Positions 20,255 to 29,940 of a stretch of 64,000 nt of DNA are shown here, one piece after another. Positions within the stretch are counted from its first letter, which is position 1. Every line of letters begins with the position of its first letter. Below the pieces are notes generated by a model. That model was not told the DNA's origin. It saw only the letters and a program-made list of their open reading frames with translations, and did not search any database. Made by a program: the position numbers and the translations under genes. Source of the stretch: Prorocentrum cordatum (lineage: Eukaryota; Sar; Dinophyceae; Prorocentrales; Prorocentraceae); NCBI GenBank assembly GCA_963575745.1, contig CAUYUJ010008602.1, forward strand, positions 361,866 to 425,865, in the 5' to 3' direction.

Positions 20255-20365
20255 CGTTCATAAGGTCGACCCCCAGGGGTCTCGACCCATTCCACAGGTT
20301 CATGCCAAGTCGTTTTTTGGCGGTCCCGAGGCCCGGTAGAGGCCCCCAGAGGCTGAAAATAGCGA
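20255..20365 (+). repeat. R1 dispersed repeat
   Basis: GGTCGACCCCCAGGGGTCTC, AGTCGTTTTTTGGCGGTCCC and GGCCCCCAGAGGCTGAAAAT; a (GAT)n tract follows at once. Confidence 0.7.
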
Positions 20366-20483
20366 TGTTGATGATGCCGATGATGAGGCTGAGGATGATG
20401 ATGACGATGATGACGGTGACGGTGAAGATGACGATGACGAAGACGATGACGATGATGATGATGATGTTGATTGCTATGATGAC

Positions 20484-20550
<67 letters not shown>

Positions 20551-20882
20551 GTGATGAGGAGAATGAGGATGAGGATGAGGATGAGGATGAGGATGAGGAT
20601 GATGATGTTGATGATGATGTTGATGTTGATGTTGATGATGCTGATGATGCTGGAGATGCTGATGATGACGATGACGATAAAAGCTGATGGTGATGATGAT
20701 GCCGATGGTGATGATGGTGGTGGTGATGATGGTGATGGTGATGATGATGATGTGTATGGTTATGATGATGGTTACCGTGGTGATGATGATGTTGATGATG
20801 ATGGTGGTGATGATGGTGATGATGATGCTTATGGTGATGATGATTATGTTGATGATGATGGTGGTGATGATGATGCTTCTGG

Positions 20883-20930
<48 letters not shown>

Positions 20931-21004
20931 GTTTGATGATGATGGTGTTGATGATGGTGATGAATGATGGCTACTGATGCTTGTGCAAGTGCTGATGATG
21001 ATAG

Positions 21005-21035
<31 letters not shown>

Positions 21036-21058
21036 GATGATGATGATGATGCTGCTGC

Positions 21059-21137
<79 letters not shown>
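20365..21137 (+). repeat. (GAT)n tract, ~770 bp
   Basis: GATGAT units with GGT, GCT and GAC variants, open in all forward frames as poly-Asp, poly-Met or mixed. Not coding in my reading. Confidence 0.95.
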
Positions 21138-21138
<1 letters not shown>

Positions 21139-21144
21139 GCAGGA

Positions 21145-21245
21145 GGGAGGAGGGACGAGGGGGAGGCGGAAAGAGGAACGAACGCGGGGCGCTGTCTCTT
21201 CAGAACGAGGCCCGGGCACCACAGGACGGTTGGGAAATCGTGAAA
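21145..21245 (-). repeat. Satellite head module, inverted and without an adjacent array
   Basis: GCGCTGTCTCTTCAGAACGA and CACAGGACGGTTGGGAAAT are the reverse complement of the heads of composites A and C. Confidence 0.6.
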
Positions 21246-21247
21246 AA

Positions 21248-21420
21248 TCAGGAGGGGCAACACACACACACACAGACGCAATCAATGTCGATGCCACGGG
21301 AAAGAAGGAAAAGATAGGAAGTAGTGGGGAAGCCGACAGCCAAGAAACTACGAGAAAATATGGGAGATCCTGGGATTCGTGTGTGTCTTTAATTTTTGCG
21401 GCCCTGTGGACCCCTTCAAA
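21248..21420 (+). repeat. R2 dispersed repeat
   Basis: CAGGAGGGGCAACACAC, CGAGAAAATATGGGAGATCC and GGGATTCGTGTGTGTCTTTA. Confidence 0.6.
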
Positions 21421-21534
21421 AAAACACCTCCCGCCGCGATGGTTGTTCCATGACCCGTGCAGGCCGGCAGAGGAGACGGCCGCTGCCGCGGCCCGACGTC
21501 CAGCAGGCTGCCGCTGGCTGCTGCTGCTGCTGGA

Positions 21535-21785
21535 AGAGGAGGAGGAGGAGGAGGAGGAGGAGGAGGAGGAGGAGCGAGGAGCGAGGAGCGAGGAGCGAGG
21601 AGCGAGGAGCGAGGAGCGAGGAGCGAGGAGGAGGAGGAGGAGGAGGAGCCAGGAGGAGGAGCCAGGAGGAGGAGGAAGAGGAGGAGCGAGGAGGAGCGAG
21701 GAGGAGCGAGGAGGAGCGAGGAGGAGCGAGGAGGAGCGAAGAGGAGCGAAGAGGAGCGAGGAGGAGCGAGGAGGAGGAGCGAGAG
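21535..21785 (+). repeat. (GGA)n/(GGAGCGA)n tract
   Basis: Purine-rich with a regular GCGA every 7 bases in the centre. Confidence 0.95.
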
Positions 21786-21844
21786 GGGGGCCCTTCGGAC
21801 CCCCCCTTCCCTGCAAGAGGGGAGGGCCAACGGAGCCGCCCACA

Positions 21845-22500
21845 TGCGTAGCCCCCACGCAGTACAGCGCTTCGTGGCCGCATAGGGCGCTCCACCTAAG
21901 GCCCCAGCGGCGGTGTCCACATGCGTCTCCCCCACCCAGAGCAGCGGTTCGTGGCCCATAGGGAGCTCCCCCGAAGGCCCCAGTGGCAATGTCCACATGC
22001 GTCTCCCCCTGGCCCCATAGGGAGTTCCACCAAGCGCCCCAATGGACCCGTTCACATGCGTCTCCCCCACCTAGTCCAGCGCTTCGAGGCCTCATAGGGA
22101 GCTCCACTGGAGGCCTCAATGGCACCGTCCACATCCGTTTCCCCCGCCCAGAGCAGCGTTCCGTGGCCCCAGAAGGAGCCCCACCGAAGGCCCCAGTAGC
22201 AAAGTCCACATGCGCCTCCCCCACCCAGTACTGCGTTTCGTGGCACCATAGGGAGCTCCACCGCAGGCCCCAGTGGAGCCGTTCACATGCGTCCCCCCCG
22301 CCCTGCACAGCGCTTCGTAGCCCCATCGGGAGCCCCACCGAAAACCCCACCAGACCCGTTCACATGCGTCTCCCCTACACAGCACAGCGCTTCGTGGCCC
22401 ATAGGGAGCTCCACCGAAGGCCCCAGTGGCAAAGTTCGCACGCGTCCCCCCCGCCCAGTACAGCGTTTCGTCGCCTACAGGGAGCTCCACCGAAGATGGT
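21845..22500 (+). repeat. Satellite array D, 77-bp variant units
   Basis: GGCCCCAGTGGC-like phrases recur at about 21901, 21978, 22036, 22113, 22190, 22268, 22345 and 22420, so the spacing is mostly 77. Relative to array A units, ~13 bases between the CACATGCG-like and TTCGTGGCC motifs are missing. Confidence 0.85.
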
Positions 22501-22560
22501 ACCCACAACTGCGGCAGTCACAGCTGCATACGGCTGGGTCCTTCGCCAGGCTCATTTTTT
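22500..22560 (+). repeat. Tail module of satellite composite D
   Basis: GGTACCCACAACTGCGGCAG and GGCTGGGTCCTTCGCCAGG. Confidence 0.55.
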
Positions 22561-22599
22561 CGATACGGTGCTCCAAGAAGAAGTCCGAAAGAGCGCGTT

Positions 22600-22895
22600 C
22601 TGTGGACGCTCGGAAAGGGGGGATGGCTCAAGCCGCCAGGGGGAGGGGAGGGCCCCCCCCTCTGAATTGCAAGGGAAGGGGGGGGGGCACGAATGGCAAA
22701 GGGGGGTGGGGGAACGAAAAGGAGAGGGGGGCCTGAGTTGCTGCAGGGGGGGGGGTCGAACCCGAGAGGGAGGGGCCTCCCCACATCTCTCAATGGAGGG
22801 GGGGCCAGTTCGAACCAGGGGGGGGGGCCTCCCCTTCGCCCCTTGAGACTTGCAAGGGGGGGATCGAACCAGCTCCGCCCACCCACCCTTCGCCA
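22600..22895 (+). other. G-run-rich interval without a gene
   Basis: Multiple G8-G10 runs, each followed by CGAACC-type sequence; no coding signal. Confidence 0.5.
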
Positions 22896-22903
22896 ATGGC
22901 ACT

Positions 22904-22904
<1 letters not shown>

Positions 22905-22940
<36 letters not shown>

Positions 22941-22971
22941 CACGACGACCACGACGACGACGACCAAGGTA

Positions 22972-23003
<32 letters not shown>

Positions 23004-23016
23004 CAGGACGACAAAG

Positions 23017-23057
<41 letters not shown>

Positions 23058-23524
23058 AAAGGTGACGACGACGACGACGGCGACGGCGACGACGACGGCG
23101 GCGACGACGACGACGACGACGGCGGCGACGACGCCAGCGACGACGATGACGACGCTGACGCCAACGGCGACGACGACGACGAGGACGACGACTGCGACGA
23201 CGACGATGACGACGACGGTGACGCCGGCGACGACGACGACGACGGTGACGCCAGCGAAGGTGACGACTCCGACGACGACGACGACGACAAACGTGATGGC
23301 GACGACGACGACGATGACGACGGCGGTGACGACGCCAGCGACGACGATGACGACGCCGACGACGACGACGACGACGACGACGAGGACGACGTTGGCGACG
23401 ACGACGACGACGTCGACGATGACGACGACGACGACGACAACGACGGTGACGCCGACGACGACGACGGTGACGACGACGACGATGGCAACAACGACGGCGA
23501 CGACGATGACGGTGACGCCGACGC

Positions 23525-23585
<61 letters not shown>

Positions 23586-23735
23586 AAAGGCGACGACGAC
23601 GGCGACGATGACGAAGGTGACGACGACGTCGACGACAACGACGACGACGGCGGCGGCGGCAGCGACGACGACGACGACGGTGACGACGATGGTGACGACG
23701 CCGACGACGACAACGGCGACGGCGACGGCGACGGA
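22905..23735 (+). repeat. (GAC)n tract, ~830 bp
   Basis: GACGAC with GGC, GAT, AAC and GCC variants. Open in all frames (poly-Asp, poly-Thr, poly-Arg). Confidence 0.95.
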
Positions 23736-23884
23736 GTACGAGCAGAGGGTTCTCAATTGCTACGACCGCCTCTAAGGAAAAGGTTACACATTGTTCATTT
23801 CTCATTATTTGAAAGTTCTTCTTTCATTGGGGGCCAAGATCCGTTCATTTCTAATTCTTCTATCATGGGCCTCTTACTGGCCAC

Positions 23885-23950
23885 CAGGGGGCCAGGAAAA
23901 CGAGCACAAGTAGAAATGAGCAGGATTAGAAATGAACGACGTGTAGGGTG
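23885..23950 (+). repeat. GAGCAC-AGAAATGAGC repeat, copy 1
   Basis: Direct repeat of 24188..24258; GATTAGAAATGAACGACG is shared. An inverted fragment (CGTTCATTTCTAATTC) lies at 23852. Confidence 0.7.
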
Positions 23951-24480
23951 GGATAGAGTAGAGCATAGTGGAGTAGAATAGAGTAGAGTGGATCAGCGCA
24001 GAGTAGGGTAGGGCGAATGGTGGATTTAGAGTCGGGCATACGAGTTTCCATTCGAGTAGAGTAGGATTGGGCCAGGAGTAGAGCGGAGTAAAGCAGGAGT
24101 AGAGTAGACTAGAGTGGTGTAATGTAGTGTAGTGTAGTGCAGTGTAGTGTAGTGTAGTGCAGAGTACACATCCTCTTCCTGGCCACTAGAGGTCCAGGAA
24201 CAATTAGAAACGAGCACACATAGAAATGAGCACGATTAGAAATGAACGACGGGTAGGTTAGGGCATGATCGGGTAGAGCCGGGTAGAGAAGAGTAGAGCA
24301 CAGTAGGGCAGGGGGTATAATAGAGCCGGGTGCAATAGAGGAAAGTAAGTGAGAGCGGAGCAGAGTACTAAAGAAGAGTTGGGCAGATGGTAGAGTAGAG
24401 TCGGGTATGATAAAGTAGGGTAGATTAGAGTAGCGTAGAGGAGAGTAGAGTCAAGTAGAGTCCACCCTATTCCAGTCAAT
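23950..24480 (+). repeat. Degenerate AGAGT/AGTGT pentamer minisatellite
   Basis: GTAGAGTAGAGT-type pentamers, interrupted at 24188..24258 by the second copy of the adjoining repeat. Confidence 0.85.
24188..24258 (+). repeat. GAGCAC-AGAAATGAGC repeat, copy 2
   Basis: See copy 1; both are followed by a GTAGGGTnGG transition into pentamers. Confidence 0.7.
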
Positions 24481-24639
24481 TCAACTCCTGTCCAGTCTGC
24501 TTCAGTCCACGCCAGTCCACTTCAGGGTTCCTTTTCCCGCCTCCCTCATTCCTCGTCGTTCTCCCCACCCCTCGTCCTCGTCGTCGCGGGACTTACCGAG
24601 GCCCGCAGGCAGGACGGCGTGCTTGGAGGGGGGCAGGGG

Positions 24640-24785
24640 GAAGAGGAGGAGGAGGAGGAGGAGGAGGAGGAGGAGGAGGAGGAGGAGGAGGAGGAGGAGG
24701 AGGAGGGGGAGGGGGAGGACGAGGAGGGGGAGGTGGAGGAGGAGGAAGAGGAGGAGGAGGAGGAGGAGGAGGAGGAGGAGGAGAA
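24640..24785 (+). repeat. (GGA)n tract
   Basis: Purine-only triplets. Confidence 0.95.
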
Positions 24786-24939
24786 CGCGGAGGAAAAGGC
24801 GGAGGAACACCTTGGGCTCGGAAGGGGCTGCGACTCCCGAGCCGATCTTTGGGGCAGAGTCTGGAGACCCTGTTGTGGCCGAGGTTCGCCGTGGCCGTCA
24901 AACCTCCTTCGCTCTCTATGTCCGCTTCCATATGGCTCA

Positions 24940-25030
24940 TGAAGGAAAAGGGTCCTGAGGGAAACGGGTCTTGGATGTTTTTCGCCGCTTTCGGGCTCCG
25001 GGGACCTCGGCGGGCCCACGGACTCTTTCA
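24940..25030 (-). repeat. R1 dispersed repeat, inverted
   Basis: TTTTTCGCCGCTTTCGGGCT and GGGGACCTCGGCGGGCCC read as R1 on the minus strand. Confidence 0.5.
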
Positions 25031-25299
25031 GAGTTCCAGCGGGCATCGTAGGTTATTTTAGGGTTCCGTAGGATTCTTCCGGATTTGTTCAGGGTTCCTT
25101 TGAATTCGTTTTAGGATTCCACAGGATTCCAGCGGATTTTATCAGGATTCCAGTTTGGCGCGTCCTTCGGAATGCTGAGGATCCTCGGGGGGTCCGTAGG
25201 AAGCCTGCGGATTCTTTAGGATTGCGTCGAATTCCGTAGGATTCCTTTCCCCGATGTGTGGGATCTCTTCTGATTGTTTTCGTGTTCTTTGCGGTTCCT

Positions 25300-26060
25300 T
25301 CCTAGGCATCGCATACGATTTACATCGGGATCGCATGCGACTCACTTAGGAACCGTAGATGAGCCACATAGGAATCGTATACGGTTCACATCGGAAGCTT
25401 GAATTATTCACATACGAATCGCGTTCGATCCACATCGGATTCGTACACGATTCTTATAGAAGTCGTATACGACTCACATAGGAATCGTCAACGGCCCACA
25501 GGAATCGTATACGATTCAATCCACACACTATTCGTACACGGCTCGCATGGGAATTGTATTTGATCCGCACAAGAGACGTATACGGTACACGTAAGATTTG
25601 TTTCACATGAACATGTAGACGATGCACATTGCAATCGTATGCGACTTATATGAATATCGTGCACGATTCATACGATTTACATAACACGCGCGTGCATTTC
25701 ACATATGAGCCGTCTCCGATTAGCATTGAAATCGTATGCGATTGACAGGTTTCTTCCACGATTCCCATAGAAGTCGCATACGATTGCCGGAGGAGCCGTA
25801 CACGATTCACATGGGAGCCGTTACGATGCATACACGAACCGCATGCGATTCGCACCAGACTCGTTGACGAGTCACATCAGAGTGTACGGTTCACGGAGGG
25901 GTCGTGCACGATGCACATAAAAAGTTATTTACGAACCACAGAGGAAGCGTATACGGTTTACATTGGAGTCGTTAAGAATGTGCACAAGAGTCTTGTACGA
26001 CTCACATCAAAATCGCATACGCTTCACATCGGAGTCGTACAGCATCCATAACTATCCCGG
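25300..26060. repeat. Degenerate palindromic minisatellite, GAATCGTATACGATTC type
   Basis: Units of roughly 20-30 bases alternate CACATnGGAATCGTA and TACGATTCACAT. The core ATCGTATACGAT is self-complementary. More AT-rich than its surroundings. Confidence 0.8.
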
Positions 26061-26194
26061 CAAAGCAACCTAACAGCGATGTGTAGGAGCATATTTGGAA
26101 GCATCCCCTTTACGATTCAGATGAGAATCCAGTTGTAGAATTCTGTTGTTCTCGCAGTCGTAGTCGCATTCGCGATGACAGTCGCAGTGGCAAC

Positions 26195-26535
26195 GGCAGT
26201 CGCAGTCACAGCCTCAGCCTCAGCCTGCCTCAGCCTCAGCCTCAGCCTGCCTCAGCCTCAGCCTGCCTCAGCCTCAGCCTCAGCCTGCTTCAGCCTCAGC
26301 CTCAGTCTGCCTTCAGCCTCGGCCTCAGCCTCAGCCTGCCTCAGCCTCAGCCTGCATCAGCCTCAGCCTCAGCCTCAGCCTGCCTCAGCATCAGCCTGCC
26401 TCAGCCTCAGCCTCAGCCTGCCTCAGCCTCAGCCTCAGCCTGCTTCAGCCTCAGCCTCAGTCTGCCTTCAGCCTCGGCCTCAGCCTCAGCCTGCCTCACC
26501 CTCAGCCTGCCTCAGCCTCAGCATCAGCCTGCCTC
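26195..26535 (+). repeat. CAGCCT minisatellite
   Basis: CAGCCTCAGCCTGCCT units, with higher-order repetition of a ~180-base block that includes TCTGCCTTCAGCCTCGG. Confidence 0.95.
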
Positions 26536-26537
26536 AG

Positions 26538-26815
26538 CATTCAAAATGTGGCCCGGGAATGAAGTTCTGGCAACTCGAAGAACACGAAGTGGCCTACAGT
26601 TGGCTCTGGGCATTCAAAATCATGCCCAGGAATGGGGTTCTGGGAACTCGAAGACCACGAAGTGGCCTACAGTTGGCTCCTAGCACTCAAAATGTGGCCC
26701 GGGAATGGAGTTCTGGGAACTCGAAGACCACGAGGTGGCCTACAGTTGGCTCCGGACATTCAGAATGTGGCCTGGGAATGGAGTTCTGGTACCTCGAAGA
26801 CTACGAAGTGTGTAA
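26538..26815 (+). repeat. 73-bp tandem repeat, four units
   Basis: CATTCAAAATGTGGCCCGGG starts recur at 26538, 26611, 26684 and 26757 (exactly 73 apart). The last unit is truncated. Confidence 0.9.
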
Positions 26816-26939
26816 TTGTTTGCTTGAAACGACTTCCGCGGATTCTCCCCGGCACCCGTCCAGCATCTGCCCAGACCCCCTTGGGGCGTCATGATGCTCT
26901 CTTCTGAGCCTACTAGGAACCTATCAGTCTTCGCTGTTA

Positions 26940-27265
26940 GGTAAAAAGGAATCGTACGCGATCCACAGGAATCGTTTACGATACACATATACATGTATTC
27001 AAATCGCATTGGAGCCATAAATGATTCCCGTAATTTTCGTCCATGACTCACACAGCATTCGCGCACGTTTCACGCAGGAGCCGTCGACGATCCACAATGC
27101 AACCGTATACGATCCACATCGGGTCCGCATGCGATTCACATCGGGCCCCTAGGAGAGTCACATTGGAATCGTATACGGTTCACATCGGATTATTGTACGT
27201 GTCGCATCGGGTTCGTAAACGACTCAAAACGATTACTCAGATTTATGAGTATACGATTCACCCAC
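26940..27265. repeat. Second block of the GTATAC palindromic minisatellite
   Basis: Same CACATCGGATTnGTATACG units as 25300..26060, split from it by the CAGCCT and 73-bp arrays. Confidence 0.75.
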
Positions 27266-27429
27266 GAGCCTCCCGCTTAGAATATCAGTTCTGCGGATGG
27301 ATTGTCCTGTCGTTGGTTTTTCCCCAGGAGACCACGTGGGCCCCTTCAGGGCACACCACTGGCACTCCATACTTCTAACGATGGCTAACAATCGAAATCA
27401 ATTGCGTAAGGTTTTCCGAAGCTAACATT

Positions 27430-27830
27430 CCAGAGGGGTGTCCCCCAGTCAACTAGGGTATAGCCTGGCCAACCGGAGTATCGCCCATCCAACCAGGGTT
27501 TCAAACATTGCCCACTGCGCATGGGGGAGGGGAGGGGGGACGGGTTCACCCCCCCCCCACCTGTCCTTGCAATTCCAGGGGGCGGGGGGCTGTTTCGAAA
27601 CTCCCCCCTTACTCTGCGCAGGAGCTGGGGCGATGGGGCCCGTCCTACCCCCCCCCCCCTGGAGGGGGAGGGGGCGGCCAGGGAGGCCGACGTCCACGGG
27701 AGGGTGGGTGGTGCGGTTCAGGAATGCTGAATATTTGGGGGGCGCGGGGGGGGGTCCCACGTGTCCAAGCAGTGTTCCAAAGCAAGCGTCCACGAAGTGC
27801 GTCTCCCCCAAAGTCCCAACCCCCCGACCC
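27430..27830. other. Interval of G- and C-runs without a gene
   Basis: Several G7-G8 and C8-C9 runs; no motif recognised. Confidence 0.4.
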
Positions 27831-27955
27831 GTTCCCCTGGGTTTGTGTTTCATCCCCGGTCCATGTTTGACGGTTTTGCGGGCCCGTCCAGGGTCCCAGA
27901 AGCCGAAAACGGCAAACAAAAGTCCCGTCGTGATCTGTTACGGCGACTGCACGTC
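27830..27955 (+). repeat. R1 dispersed repeat
   Basis: TTTGACGGTTTTGCGGGCCC, CCCAGAAGCCGAAAACGGC and GTCCCGTCGTGATCTGTTAC. Confidence 0.65.
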
Positions 27956-27956
27956 T

Positions 27957-28022
27957 GGAGAGGAGGAGGAAGAGGAGGAGGAGGAGGAGGAGGAGGAGGA
28001 GGAGGGGGCGGAGGAGGAGGAC
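27957..28022 (+). repeat. (GGA)n tract
   Basis: Purine-only; lies between two direct R1 copies. Confidence 0.95.
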
Positions 28023-28079
28023 CCACAAATGGGATGTTTTGAGTGTTTGAATACGGGGTGCTCGGAAATCCCGACCCGC

Positions 28080-28205
28080 TCCCCAGAGCCAGTTGTTCCT
28101 CCCGAGCAGGCTCTTGACGATCCCGCGGGCCGGGCGAGGGCGGAGGCCCAAAGAAACGGCCACGGAAGCTTCCCGCCGTGATCTCTGCTACGGCGTGAGC
28201 GCGCC
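28080..28205 (+). repeat. R1 dispersed repeat
   Basis: CTCTTGACGATCCCGCGGGC, GAGGGCGGAGGCCCAAAGA and TTCCCGCCGTGATCTCTGCT. Confidence 0.6.
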
Positions 28206-28244
28206 TGGGGAAGAGGAGAGAGGGAGGCAGAGGAGGCCGATGGG

Positions 28245-28395
28245 CGTGTTTTCCACCACACCACCATAAGTTGGAGGGGGGGTCCTCCTCCTCTTCCTCC
28301 TCCTCCTCCTCCTCCTCCTCCTCCTCTTCGTCCTCCTCCTCCTCGCCCTCCTCCTTCCCCCCTTCCAACTTATGGTGGTGATGCTGGTGGAAAAG
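28245..28395. repeat. Hairpin with a (CTC)n loop
   Basis: CCACCACACCACCATAAGTT GGA at 28254 pairs with TCCAACTTATGGTGGTGATG near 28365. The (CTC)n tract 28282..28356 is the loop. Confidence 0.7.
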
Positions 28396-28454
28396 AGGCT
28401 CATCAGAGGCGGAGGAGGCGGAGGAGTTGAAGTCGACTACAGTCGGACCGAGGT

Positions 28455-28620
28455 ATCCGATCGAGGTCGGCTCGGGGAGAGTACTGTAATGTTTTTCGTG
28501 TTTGTTGGATGTTATTGTGCATCCGGGGGGGGGACCCTTGGATGTTCTGTTTGTGTTGGCCGGCGGAGGGTCTCATGTTCATGAGGGATGTTATTCTGGC
28601 CCAGGTCCGACTTTAGACGT
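28455..28620 (+). repeat. R6 dispersed repeat, copy 1
   Basis: GATCGAGGTCGGCTCGG, GGATGTT-TTnTG, TGGCCGGCGGAGGGTCTCAT and GATGTTATTCTG match 36705..36880. Confidence 0.6.
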
Positions 28621-28792
28621 CGGAGTGACCTTTCGCCAGAGTGACCTTGGGTGCGGGCCCAATGGGGTCGCCCGATCGCTGAGCGCGAAGCGGTGGTAGC
28701 GGCTTGCGCGTCCAGGTTTGGCCACCCCGCGTCCCCCGTCAAGCCGCGCACCAGAGGCCACTTTTGCCTAGGGCCACTCTCGCGTGTAGCCG

Positions 28793-29161
28793 ATGGAGAA
28801 GAAGCAGTCCACGGTACATCTGGCCACCTGGGCTCCAGATGAGCGGGCGCCGCGACCCTTGGCGCTGCGCCCCCCGGGGAGGGAGCGCGTGCTTCGCCAA
28901 GCGCCTCGGGCAGCGCCGATGAGGCCCGTCGCGGCCATTCAGGACTACCTCTCCAAGCGGCGGTACAGCCAGGAGGGCGAGGCCGTGGCCACGGCGGGAG
29001 CGGAAGAGGCGGGCCCGGTGCCAGCAGAAAGAGCTGCGGAGGAGGGCGCGGAGCGAGGCAGAGCAGCTGGCCCCCTGGAGGGGGCTCTCGTCGCCACGGC
29101 TGGGCGCGGCTCGGAGAAGCCGCGGTGTTGGACCCCAAGAGGGCCCGGGGACCGACGTTGA
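28793..29161 (+). CDS. Hypothetical open frame upstream of the potassium channel
   Basis: Begins 'MEKKQSTVHLATWAPDERAP' three bases after a TAG that could act as a trans-splice acceptor. The stretch 'MRPVAAIQDYLSKRRYSQEG' (28919 onward) has strongly G/C-ending codons. The last third ('GALVATAG' and on) overlaps sequence resembling an inverted R3 repeat, so coding probably stops earlier, perhaps at a donor after TACAGCCAG near 28973. It may be a first exon of the channel gene ~0.9 kb downstream or a separate gene; I could not find phase-matched junctions. Confidence 0.3.
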   Translation: MEKKQSTVHLATWAPDERAPRPLALRPPGRERVLRQAPRAAPMRPVAAIQDYLSKRRYSQEGEAVATAGAEEAGPVPAERAAEEGAERGRAAGPLEGALVATAGRGSEKPRCWTPRGPGDRR

Positions 29162-29589
29162 GTTGCCGTTGTCTCAGCTCGCCCTACTCCGAGCATGGTC
29201 AAGCAGTGGCGAGGCGTCCTAACTCGCTTATGGGGGCACGGAGCTGTGTTCCAGAACCTCTTGAGGTTTGTACGACATGTTATTCGAACATCTCTGGCTG
29301 AGATATGTTTGATTTAATCAGCCGACGGTCTGTTCTGAGAACATCGTTTCTGTTTAAGCATGTATATATGTGTATATATATACATATACACATGACAATG
29401 CTCCAGAAGCATGTCGTGATAGGCGTATAGGAATGCCCAGTCGGTCGGTCCCTGCTTGACAGCAGCGCCCCTTCCCCAGGATGCCACCCGGCCCCCAGGG
29501 CTGTCTTGGAGCACCTGGCATCCCCCTCTGGGCATGGTCGATGGCCACCCTGGGGCCGCCAAGACCTGCCTGGTGGGACGAGTACAACG

Positions 29590-29708
29590 ACGTGACGACG
29601 AGGACGATGGGGACGAGTACGTACGACGACGACCAGGACGACAGGGACGACGACGAGGACGGCAGGGGCGAAGGGACGACGACGAGGACGGCAGGGGCGA
29701 CGACGACC

Positions 29709-29743
<35 letters not shown>

Positions 29744-29875
29744 AACGACGGCGGCGACGACGACGACGAGAACGACGACGACCAGGACGACACGGACGAC
29801 GACGACAAGGGCGACAGGGACGACGAGGACGACGACGACGACGACGACGCCGGCAGCGGCAGCGGCGGCGGCGGC
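29590..29875 (+). repeat. (GAC)n tract
   Basis: GACGACGAC with GGC and AGG variants; ends ~30 bases before a possible exon acceptor GGGGCAG at 29901..29907. Confidence 0.9.
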
Positions 29876-29940
29876 GGCGACGGCTGCGGGGGGCACCTCG
29901 GGGCAGGATCGCCTCTATCCGCACCCGAGAGGAGGCGGAG

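Noticed and set aside
20191-23981. Poly-Asp, poly-Met and poly-Thr frames
   Set aside because: Read-through of (GAT)n and (GAC)n.
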